NCBI RefSeq assembly: GCF_024346975.1
Contig: NZ_AP024886.1
Coordinates: forward strand, 1,030,536-1,094,535
Origin: Vibrio neonatus
Lineage (GTDB): Bacteria; Pseudomonadota; Gammaproteobacteria; Enterobacterales; Vibrionaceae
Length of the DNA: 64,000 bases
Direction: 5' to 3'
Shown here piece after piece: positions 47,954 to 55,742 of this stretch. The notes below the pieces were generated by a model. It ran no database searches and was not told the DNA's origin. It saw only the letters and a program-made list of their open reading frames with translations. The translations under genes and the position numbers were made by a program. The first letter of the stretch is position 1; each line of letters begins with the position of its first letter.

Positions 47954-49078
47954 TTATTGTCCTATAATATCATTTATTATTTTTAAGTACGACTTAACCT
48001 TCTGCTTATTATCAGGGAACCTTTTTATTCTCTTGCCTCCTTTAATCAACATCTTTCTGCGCACATCTTCATTTTCAATGATAATAGAGAGCTTATTCGA
48101 AATATCTTGAGGAGAAAAAGGGTCAAAATAAATGGCACAATCACCACAAATATCTCTAGCAAAGTCATAATCACTAGTAGCAATGCATAAGTTATTGGCC
48201 ATAGCTTCCAAATAACTAACTGAAAAGCACTCTATTAAAGTAGGTAAAAATAATGCGTCCGCATTTTTATACAAACTCTTGCAATCTTCAACAGACACTG
48301 GGCCCATATTGACCGTATATTTTTTAAATGTCAGTGACTGTTTATCGTATTCATCCTTAGGAAAGGTAACTATAAAGATCGCATTAATTCCTTTTAGTTC
48401 TAATAATTCAGCGACTTTTGAAATAACTCCTAAGTTTTTATGAGGGTAGTTATATGTAACTGAAATAAACTTGAAATAATCCTTATAGCTCTCTAATTTC
48501 TTTTGGAATTTTTGATTATCCGAATAATCAACAGTATATATATAGGGTAAAGTATTTGAAACAACACTTATTCTATCCGCTTTTCCTCCAAACTTATCAA
48601 TAAATAACTTTCTCACTGAATTGGTTTCTGTGATATAATATTTATTCGGAGAATATAATAATTTCCCCAGGACAAAGTTTTTGAATTTATAAAAGTATTT
48701 AGATGCAAATGAATATACTTTATATGCGTTCGTTTTATCGTTTACGAGCCAAGCATTTGCAAAACCTATAATATGTTTGCTTTTGGGGTTCCAAAATGTA
48801 GGCCCAAATATACTAAAGACACAATCAAAAGAACTGCTCATTTGTACAAGGGTTTTACTAGACTTATTAAAGGGCATCAGATTCATGATCCCAGTAGTGA
48901 TAACTATACTTTTAGACTTTAGAGTGTCAGATAATTGTGAGTAGAGTCTCTCGCTAACCAAATATGAAAAACAATAATTTTGAGAATGTGAACTTTCGAG
49001 CTCTGTAATAACAGATATTGCAACTTGAAGTCCACCACCTACTTTTATATTTGAGGCATCAACAAGAATTTTATTCAT
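47954..49078 (-). CDS. Family 4 glycosyltransferase
   Basis: A 374-aa GT-B transferase with an unusual start, MNKILVDASNIKVGGGLQVA (a pattern seen in some capsule GT4 proteins), and a C-terminal FLPTLIECFSVSYLEAMANN E-x7-E motif. Codon use is strongly A/T-biased. It overlaps the upstream GT2 by 4 bases (ATGA) and ends one base before the dehydratase start. Specificity is unknown. Confidence 0.85.
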   Translation of the reverse strand: MNKILVDASNIKVGGGLQVAISVITELESSHSQNYCFSYLVSERLYSQLSDTLKSKSIVITTGIMNLMPFNKSSKTLVQMSSSFDCVFSIFGPTFWNPKSKHIIGFANAWLVNDKTNAYKVYSFASKYFYKFKNFVLGKLLYSPNKYYITETNSVRKLFIDKFGGKADRISVVSNTLPYIYTVDYSDNQKFQKKLESYKDYFKFISVTYNYPHKNLGVISKVAELLELKGINAIFIVTFPKDEYDKQSLTFKKYTVNMGPVSVEDCKSLYKNADALFLPTLIECFSVSYLEAMANNLCIATSDYDFARDICGDCAIYFDPFSPQDISNKLSIIIENEDVRRKMLIKGGKRIKRFPDNKQKVKSYLKIINDIIGQ

Positions 49079-49932
49079 GAACCAATTGCTCTTAGTATTT
49101 TTTTAATATGAACTGATATAGTGTTACGTAAGCCTCTTTTTTTAAATAATTTAAAAGCAAGTGCATAATCTAATTTAGCTTGAGGGTATGAGTAAAAATT
49201 TAGAGTTAAATTTTCTCTCATCAAATGGAAGTAAGGTTTATTACTATATTTCTTCAAAATTAATTTAAGCGCTAATTTAATCTTTTCATCTGACTTAGAA
49301 ATTCGCTCATGCTCGTGAGATACATCGATTACATATGTAGCATCAGGAATCCGTTTACCTGGACCATATTCCGAAATTAATCTAATCCAAACATCATGAT
49401 CTTGCCATGCTGGTAATTTGCTATCAAAACCACCAATCGCCAAAAAGTTAGTCCTCAATGTAAAAACCTGATTACCAACATTATTTTCCATAACAATATC
49501 ATTAATAGTAAAGCACCTATCATCCATTAATATATCCTTCACATTTTTTCTTGTCTTATATTTATAAGAGGAAGATAAAAATGAATATTTTTTTAGTAAA
49601 TTTGCATTATGAATAAATGCTTCAAGCCGATTATCTTCAAAATAATCATCATCATCTAACCCTGTAATATATTTTCCAGTACAGTTTTCTATCGCTTTAT
49701 TTCTAGCGGCACATGCCCCAGAGTTGGTTGGTAGTTTGTAGTATTTAATATTTGAAAATTCGTCAGTAAAATTTTTCATCAGTAAATCGGTACTATCTGT
49801 GCTATTGTCAGAACAAACGACAATTTCAAAACTCCCATACGATTGGGAAAGCACAGATTGGATTGCCCTTTTTAACAACTGAGCACGGTTGTATGTACAA
49901 ATGTACACACTAACGGTTGGTTTTGTGTTCAT
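49075..49932 (-). CDS. Family 2 glycosyltransferase
   Basis: A 285-aa GT-A transferase. VSVYICTYNRAQLLKRAIQSVL, VVCSDNSTDST, NSGACAARNKAIENCTGKYI and the GLDDDDYF metal site are all present, as is the acceptor-side PAWQDHDVWIRLI. Its ATG (49932) lies inside the stop region of the polymerase remnant upstream (TTATGA), a coupling relic. Donor sugar is unknown. Confidence 0.9.
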   Translation of the reverse strand: MNTKPTVSVYICTYNRAQLLKRAIQSVLSQSYGSFEIVVCSDNSTDSTDLLMKNFTDEFSNIKYYKLPTNSGACAARNKAIENCTGKYITGLDDDDYFEDNRLEAFIHNANLLKKYSFLSSSYKYKTRKNVKDILMDDRCFTINDIVMENNVGNQVFTLRTNFLAIGGFDSKLPAWQDHDVWIRLISEYGPGKRIPDATYVIDVSHEHERISKSDEKIKLALKLILKKYSNKPYFHLMRENLTLNFYSYPQAKLDYALAFKLFKKRGLRNTISVHIKKILRAIGS

Positions 49933-50278
49933 AAATATACCCGAATATACTGCTGACCTAAATAATCCAAAATAGAATTAAGTACAGCACTAATATTACC
50001 AAATCGAAGAAATGAGAAAAATAAGAATGACAAAATTAAAATAGGAAATACCAGTATAATTACGTATCTAATTTTGCTTCTGATCCTTGGATGAATAAAC
50101 TTTTTGAAAAGAAAAAATTAAATACTAATGCAAGTGACAAGAAAACAAAACCATCACGGCCAAAATATGCAAGAACAAATATTGAGTATGATAAAGATGC
50201 AATTAGTAGCAATATGGCTATTTTAGAGGTGTATCCAGCACTAACATATACAAAAAGTAATAGAAAATAAACGTGCAT
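49929..50278 (-). pseudogene. Truncated and frameshifted polymerase (Wzy/EpsG-like) remnant
   Basis: A hydrophobic 72-residue open frame (50060-50278) ends in FFFSKSLF. From the same A-rich spot (about 50100) another frame continues with IRYVIILVFPILILSFLFFSF, then RFGNISAVLNSILDYLGQQY, and stops at 49929, overlapping the next gene's ATG by 4 bases. Together they look like the last third of a repeat-unit polymerase. The N-terminal two-thirds are absent, since the neighbouring gene ends 40 bases upstream. Function is lost unless the sequence is in error. Confidence 0.75.
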
Positions 50279-50318
50279 TCAGCATACCTATTATTAACTT
50301 AAGCTTAATAATAGATTT

Positions 50319-51191
50319 TTAGAAATTCCCTTCTGAATTTCTACTCCAATACTGTCCCCAAACAATATCAATATCCTTAGAGGTAAATTGTTGAAAACCG
50401 CTAGCTGGTAAAAATGTCATCTCCCCAAAATAAATATTATCTTCTATTAAATATAAATCGACTCTGACGTAATTAAAGTCACTAGCTAATTTTTTAGCAA
50501 TATCCACCATTTCATAAACCTTACCAGGGTCAGAAAGAGTATAATTTCCTGATTTATAATTTAAATTATAATCTAGTAAATTTAGTCTTTCATCATATAA
50601 ATTTCTTTTATGATCGCCAAATCGATCAAAATCTATTTGTAATATCCATCTAGTATTTCCGTTATCATTAAAGATATGAAATTTATAATCATCGGGAGCA
50701 TTATTATTATTTAGCATCAATTTTTCAACTAAAATCTTACGCTCGATTAAATCATAATGACTTTCACCAAGTCTTGAACCAACGTAACTTGAACTTATAG
50801 CCAAGTTGAATTTTTTTGTAACCTCTTTTGCACTTATAGCATTCTTGTCATGAACTATTTCGATATGTTCAGGTCCACTGCCATGATTTGTCTTTATGAC
50901 AAAACTATTAGGTAGAGATTCAATATCTTCTTCCCTAAGAAGATTAAATGTATTAATCAAGGGAATCAAAATCTCCTCTCCACATTTTATAGAAACATAA
51001 TCTCTAACTTTCACTTTATCTGCTAAGTTAGCATGTACTATAGATAAGTTGGTTTTTCTTGATTGGATTTTTTGATTAAATGTCACTGGATTTTTCCAGT
51101 TCATAATATATCCCTGTTTTTTCAAAAAAAATAATGATATTTTTAATTTAGCAGGGAGTTTCCAGAACATACTCTTAATGTAAGCTAACAT
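50319..51191 (-). CDS. TupA-like ATP-grasp amidoligase
   Basis: A 290-aa cytoplasmic protein of the TupA-like ATP-grasp family, named for teichuronopeptide synthesis. N-terminal YIMNWKNPVTFNQKIQ and ADKVKVRDYVSIKCGEE are typical. The ATP-binding Lys/Glu region is NSFVIKTNHGSGPEHI and ILVEKLMLN, and the metal-binding segment is VRVDLYLIEDNIYFGEMTFLPASGF. Members are predicted to form amide bonds between amino acids or peptides and sugar carboxylates. Location in a capsule operon with CapA and UDP-uronate supply fits. Confidence 0.82.
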   Translation of the reverse strand: MLAYIKSMFWKLPAKLKISLFFLKKQGYIMNWKNPVTFNQKIQSRKTNLSIVHANLADKVKVRDYVSIKCGEEILIPLINTFNLLREEDIESLPNSFVIKTNHGSGPEHIEIVHDKNAISAKEVTKKFNLAISSSYVGSRLGESHYDLIERKILVEKLMLNNNNAPDDYKFHIFNDNGNTRWILQIDFDRFGDHKRNLYDERLNLLDYNLNYKSGNYTLSDPGKVYEMVDIAKKLASDFNYVRVDLYLIEDNIYFGEMTFLPASGFQQFTSKDIDIVWGQYWSRNSEGNF

Positions 51192-51521
51192 TTTTCACCT
51201 TGTTTTTAAATTTTATAATATTGAAATAAGTTTCGTTTCTTAACAAATGCTTCTTATGATTAAAATAGTAGCTATTATTAATTTTTTAGTTTTCTGGTGA
51301 AAACCGAAATCCACCCTTATAATAGATAAATTCAAGCTCACAACATAGCCAATTTTAAAATCAAATATTAAGAATTAGGTACAACCCCTTGATTACAAAT
51401 AAGATCATTACAAATTAATCGATTCAACTGTACCAGAGTTACATTTAATTCTTTATCCAAACACTTAATTTTATTCATAATTTAAACATGATTAAATGTT
51501 TTTAATTTTGACTGGCTATAT
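51192..51521. other. AT-rich gap between tupA-like gene and wzy
   Basis: 330 bases of very AT-rich sequence within the operon. It holds short minus-strand frames (for example 51368-51478, 36 codons) with no recognisable product. Possibly the residue of a lost gene; otherwise empty. Confidence 0.4.
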
Positions 51522-52664
51522 CTAAGAATATTTTGATGGTTTATATCTAAGGATATATAGGTAGATAATATACATAAAAAATGTGTATAAATAATTAAAA
51601 TTTAACCATGTTGTTTCTGATGGAATTAAATATATTGAAAAAAATACAGCAGAGAGCGCGGTTTCATTAAAACTATCAAGATGAAGAATATAGTGATAGG
51701 AAAGTTTTAAAAACAGGATAATAAATGATATTAATCCAAAAAAACCTAAAACAAATAAAATAGCAATTATGTTATTTGCATCTCGAATAAATAGATCAGA
51801 CAAGTAACTGTAGTATTCTAAAGATCCAAAACCATAACCGAATAAATAAAATAATCCTCCATTATAATTTAAATATTCCAACAACACGCTATTTATGCCA
51901 TCCCTTCCGGTCATACCACGTTCTGCTGCAAAGATAATATACTCTTGAACGGCATCAACACTCAATAAAAAAGAAACTAAGAAACAAGTAGAAAGCAATA
52001 ACAAAATTCGCCCAAAAGGTGAATACGACCTTATAATGTACGGGCTTAAAAATAGTAAAAAAATTATTTGAGTGAGAAAGCCTATTCTTGACGTAGTTTC
52101 AATTATAAAATAGTTGCATCCTATAATGAGAGCAATTGAAAATGTTTTCATTATTTTATTATTAAACTTAGCAATATTTATAAAGTTTAAAATGGCCATA
52201 AACCCGTATAAAAAAGAAGAATTATGCCGATTTTCTGAAATTCCTATATATGCATTTTCCCAATCTCTAAGTGAACTCAATGTTAAATATGATAATACGA
52301 GGTATATCAAGCATACATATGAAAGAATCTTAATCAAATTAAAAAAATCATTTTCTGATACTAACTCACTAACTCTAATACCAATTATAAACACCAAAAC
52401 TAAAGAAACAACTTGTTTAATAGCATCAATTTTAGTTGGTGAATATATTATACTAAGAGTAGACAATATTATTAGTATATATATGGGGTAATTGACTCTT
52501 GTTAAGTGAAATTTCATTCGATAGCCAAATAATATTATATAACTTCCAAATAAAATATAGTTAATACTAACCGGAAATAATTCTCTCTGCATACTTGTCG
52601 GTAAAAGAAATGTCATAAAAAACAAAATAAGTACCACTAGCAATATGTTCTTTTCAATTTTCAT
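51522..52664 (-). CDS. wzy: Repeat-unit polymerase Wzy (capsule system)
   Basis: A 380-aa membrane protein with about eleven helices and little sequence conservation, as usual for Wzy. A periplasmic loop carries YGFGSLEYYSYLSDLFIRDANN, similar in position to the polymerase/ligase loop. I choose the Met at 52664 (MKIEKNILLVVLILFF). It overlaps the end of the 81-codon gene upstream by 11 bases. Strong A/T bias suggests horizontal origin. It probably polymerises the capsule repeat. Confidence 0.78.
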   Translation of the reverse strand: MKIEKNILLVVLILFFMTFLLPTSMQRELFPVSINYILFGSYIILFGYRMKFHLTRVNYPIYILIILSTLSIIYSPTKIDAIKQVVSLVLVFIIGIRVSELVSENDFFNLIKILSYVCLIYLVLSYLTLSSLRDWENAYIGISENRHNSSFLYGFMAILNFINIAKFNNKIMKTFSIALIIGCNYFIIETTSRIGFLTQIIFLLFLSPYIIRSYSPFGRILLLLSTCFLVSFLLSVDAVQEYIIFAAERGMTGRDGINSVLLEYLNYNGGLFYLFGYGFGSLEYYSYLSDLFIRDANNIIAILFVLGFFGLISFIILFLKLSYHYILHLDSFNETALSAVFFSIYLIPSETTWLNFNYLYTFFMYIIYLYILRYKPSKYS

Positions 52665-52899
52665 AATTATAAAATGCTTTATCACGAAAATAGGGTACTG
52701 GACGTCCAATTACAGTAAATATATGAACTTCATTTTCATAGGGCTGGGAACCATTATAATAACTGTCACTACCATCTAAAGTCCCCCACTCCCCTTGGAA
52801 TTCACTTATCAAAGGAGGAAATACATCATAAATAGACTCGGTAGCTTTTGTTAATTTAGCTAATGGTTGGGGAGTCGTTGGAAGAATATAATCACTCAT
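52654..52899 (-). CDS. Small unknown protein coupled to CapA
   Basis: An 81-aa soluble protein starting MSDYILPTTPQPLAKLTKAT and ending YFRDKAFYNYEN. It is rich in Tyr, Pro and acidic residues, with no membrane helix or signal. I do not recognise a family. Its ATG lies within the last codons of the capA gene (8-base overlap) and its end overlaps the wzy start, which argues that it is translated. Possible roles are a partner of CapA or of the polymerase; this is a guess. Confidence 0.6.
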   Translation of the reverse strand: MSDYILPTTPQPLAKLTKATESIYDVFPPLISEFQGEWGTLDGSDSYYNGSQPYENEVHIFTVIGRPVPYFRDKAFYNYEN

Positions 52900-54031
52900 T
52901 CTTTTTTTTCTTTTGAACTTCTAATTCCATTGCATGCTTAGCTACAAAATAATATGATTCGTTCCTCATAAAATGCATACCTAAAATAGCTTTATTTAAC
53001 CCTTTACGCCTCCCAATAACTGCTCTAATTAACTCTTTTACAGTCCCTTTTAAAGTTGGTGTGATAGGTAAAGGAGATAAGGATTTTAATAAGTTATTCT
53101 TTACATTTTGATATGAATTTATAGCCATTTGGTCATGATGAATATAATATTCATCCCTCAATAGTCCACAAAGAGCTTCTAGGTTAATCTTCTTTTCGTC
53201 TTTTGATATATGGACTTTACCATTTGAGGTGTGGTGGAATACTGGTTTAAAAGTGATAGGTATGTCTTTTGACATAGTTAGCACTATAGAGAACGAATTA
53301 TTCTCAATGCCAGCCCAACGCCCACCATCAAAATAAAAATTACCTAAGCTATAAAAAATAAGAGAATCATTATGTTTTTCATGCCCCTGTGGCACATGTG
53401 GATGAGAACCAATAACAGCATCTGCACCTAAATCACACAGATGTTTATAACGCTCTCGCCATTCTTTTTGAGGAATATTATAATCCTCTAATCCGGCGTG
53501 AGAAAAAACCAAAATAAAATCACATTCCTCTTTTAATTTTAAAATAGTCCTATCTATCCGGGGATGATTAATCCAAGCATAACCAAATTGTTCATCTCGT
53601 TCGAAATGATCAATAACACCAAATTGAGCTTCTCCACCATTTAAAATGCCTATTTTTAAGCCATTGATTACCTTAATTAGTGGAGCATATGCTAACTCAT
53701 GAGTTGTTCCAGCCCCGAGTGTTTCTATATTTGATTTATTTGCTTCATCAATAGTAGCTTCCAATCCCTCTCGACCAAAATCCATAATATGGTTGTTTGC
53801 TAGCAAAGCTAAGTTAAACCCTTGAGCCTTTAAACCCGAAATTGTTTCTTCTCTTTGTGAGTGGTGGATTCCCGATTTAGTCTGAGGGCTACCATACCCA
53901 TGGATTGGAGCCTCAAAATTGCAAATAGAATAATCTGCATTTTTTACAATGGTAGCTAACTCTTCAGTAAGTAAAAAACCGTCGGCATTGTTGTAATTTA
54001 CAATATCACCACAAGCAAATAAGTTAACCAT
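52892..54031 (-). CDS. CapA family (PGA_cap) metallophosphatase-like protein
   Basis: A 379-aa calcineurin-like protein of the CapA/PgsA family. Motifs are FACGDIVN (start), NFEAPIHG, LALLANNHIMDFG and IGSHPHVPQG, giving the metal-binding Asp, Glu, Asn-His and His-x-His residues. CapA relatives act in poly-gamma-glutamate capsule formation and in polysaccharide decoration. There is no signal peptide, so it is probably cytoplasmic. It overlaps wzx and the small gene by 8 bases each. Alongside TupA it suggests amino-acid attachment to the capsule. Confidence 0.86.
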   Translation of the reverse strand: MVNLFACGDIVNYNNADGFLLTEELATIVKNADYSICNFEAPIHGYGSPQTKSGIHHSQREETISGLKAQGFNLALLANNHIMDFGREGLEATIDEANKSNIETLGAGTTHELAYAPLIKVINGLKIGILNGGEAQFGVIDHFERDEQFGYAWINHPRIDRTILKLKEECDFILVFSHAGLEDYNIPQKEWRERYKHLCDLGADAVIGSHPHVPQGHEKHNDSLIFYSLGNFYFDGGRWAGIENNSFSIVLTMSKDIPITFKPVFHHTSNGKVHISKDEKKINLEALCGLLRDEYYIHHDQMAINSYQNVKNNLLKSLSPLPITPTLKGTVKELIRAVIGRRKGLNKAILGMHFMRNESYYFVAKHAMELEVQKKKKNE

Positions 54032-55340
54032 TTTTTAATTTCCTTTTTCCATACTGACGACTATAAAGCAATACGATGCTTATGATTAAAATATTAGTAA
54101 TAGCACCTACCACACTAAAGGATGCGATTGAAATAATATCACTTTTGAAAAAATAGAAGCTCATAAAAAGCACTAGAAATCTGACCAATATAGTGAGAAA
54201 TGTAAAGAATAAGTAAAACCTCTGAATCCCCAAAACTGGAATGGCCTGATTACTTGGCGAATTTATAAACATAAAATACATCCATACAGCCATCCATCGA
54301 GCGTACTCCCCTGCTACAACCCATTCTGGGCCAAACACCATACTAAACAGCCAAGGTCCAAATACAATTATCAAAAAAAATGGAAGAAAACCTACAGCAG
54401 CGAGAGCTAACGTAGCTTTTATTATGAGGTTGAAAAGGTTCTCATTATTGTATGCAGCCGCTGCAATTCTTGGATAAAACACGTCCCCGACAGCCTTGCC
54501 TATAAGAGTTGACGGGATACCAAGCACTGTTCTGCCTATGGTATAAAAACCAGCCGTAGCAGGCCCAAAAAAGCTTACCAACAATAATACAGGCAAGCTT
54601 TGTGATAAAGCGTTAATAAATTGTTGTGGTGCTCTGTAAAAAGCAAAGTCGCGGTGCTTATATGCTAACTTTTGCATACTTACACTACTGGGCGGTGACT
54701 TACTTATTTTATCTTCTTCTACAGACCACTTATTCGCTCCCCAAAAAAGCTGTAAGAAGTATAAAGCATTCCCCAAAACTGCTACCAGAATCAATACCCA
54801 ACCTGTTGGATTAAGAACTCCAAAACCAGATTTTGCACTATTTACAATTAAAGCCTGACTGATTGCAATACGGGCAGTAATTTTGAATTGCTTTTTACGT
54901 ATTAACCACTGTTGCATTATTTGTTGCAAACCGATAAAAAAAACTGCAAAAGGGATTAATATTAAAAAGCTTGAAATAGACTCCAAATTAAACCAATTAA
55001 CCAAATACTTTTCAGTGAAAAATATGATGAGAAAAATAAGAAGAGAAATAATACCTGTTATGAACACACTTAACCTAGCAATACCTCTTGCATCATCATC
55101 ATTTCTTGGTAAGACAATAGCAATAGGATACGCAAGTGCAACAATGGGAGACAGAACTCCTAAAATAGCTAAAAATACCCCCAATAGACCAAACTGTTCC
55201 GCTCCATAAATACGCGTAATAATAGGTGTAAATAACATTGTAAGAGCTTGCGCACCAGCGGCTCCCGTTGCGACTACAGCCACATTTCGGATAAATTTGC
55301 TTTGAGTTAATTTCTTAATCAATCTGGGGGCCTTAATCAT
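54024..55340 (-). CDS. wzx: Repeat-unit flippase Wzx (capsule system)
   Basis: A 438-aa polysaccharide flippase with 12-14 helices. FIRNVAVVATGAAGAQALTM and ITRIYGAEQFGLLGVFLAI are typical of the O-antigen flippase N-terminus. It is distinct from the flippase at 35573-36889, so two export routes exist. It follows wzc after 402 bases and overlaps capA, forming the assembly core of the ops-controlled operon. Confidence 0.9.
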   Translation of the reverse strand: MIKAPRLIKKLTQSKFIRNVAVVATGAAGAQALTMLFTPIITRIYGAEQFGLLGVFLAILGVLSPIVALAYPIAIVLPRNDDDARGIARLSVFITGIISLLIFLIIFFTEKYLVNWFNLESISSFLILIPFAVFFIGLQQIMQQWLIRKKQFKITARIAISQALIVNSAKSGFGVLNPTGWVLILVAVLGNALYFLQLFWGANKWSVEEDKISKSPPSSVSMQKLAYKHRDFAFYRAPQQFINALSQSLPVLLLVSFFGPATAGFYTIGRTVLGIPSTLIGKAVGDVFYPRIAAAAYNNENLFNLIIKATLALAAVGFLPFFLIIVFGPWLFSMVFGPEWVVAGEYARWMAVWMYFMFINSPSNQAIPVLGIQRFYLFFTFLTILVRFLVLFMSFYFFKSDIISIASFSVVGAITNILIISIVLLYSRQYGKRKLKNG

Positions 55341-55742
55341 ATTTACTAAACCTAGTTATAAAAAAATTCCATTTTACTTATAAATAAATGGTATAAAGTT
55401 ATTTTTAAAACTCAACCTAACGAGCAGTACTGAGACACTTTTATTTCATTTTGAGACAACCTGATTCAGCCAAACCCTTATAAACCCAAGGTTTCACTTA
55501 ATTTTTCAAAAAGGCCCCAATAGGTCCATGTAAATATCTATCTTGGTACGCATAAGTTTTCATTAGGCCAATAACTATCTAGCCAATTCAGTTACACGTC
55601 ACCTTCTTAAGGGATCGTTGCCATTAAGATCCCGGATAATTGCTACGCAATTTCCGGGATGACAGTTTCTATAGAGTCGAGCTTAAATACTTATACTGAC
55701 TAGAATACACTCTTACTATTACAAAGACTTCAATGGGTGATA
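55341..55742. other. wzc-wzx intergenic region
   Basis: 402 bases between wzc and wzx within the operon, with a hairpin at 55629-55660. No gene was recognised. It marks the boundary between conserved export genes and the variable region. Confidence 0.5.
55629..55660. repeat. Palindromic element after wzc
   Basis: ATCCCGGA-T-AATTGC / GCAATT-T-CCGGGAT with a 3-base loop, a 15-bp stem with one mismatch. No T-tract. It resembles short palindromic intergenic repeats. It may stabilise the wza-wzb-wzc mRNA end or act as a partial terminator. Confidence 0.7.

Noticed and set aside
51368..51478. A 36-codon minus-strand frame in the tupA-wzy gap
   Set aside because: Short, no family match and no clear ribosome site.
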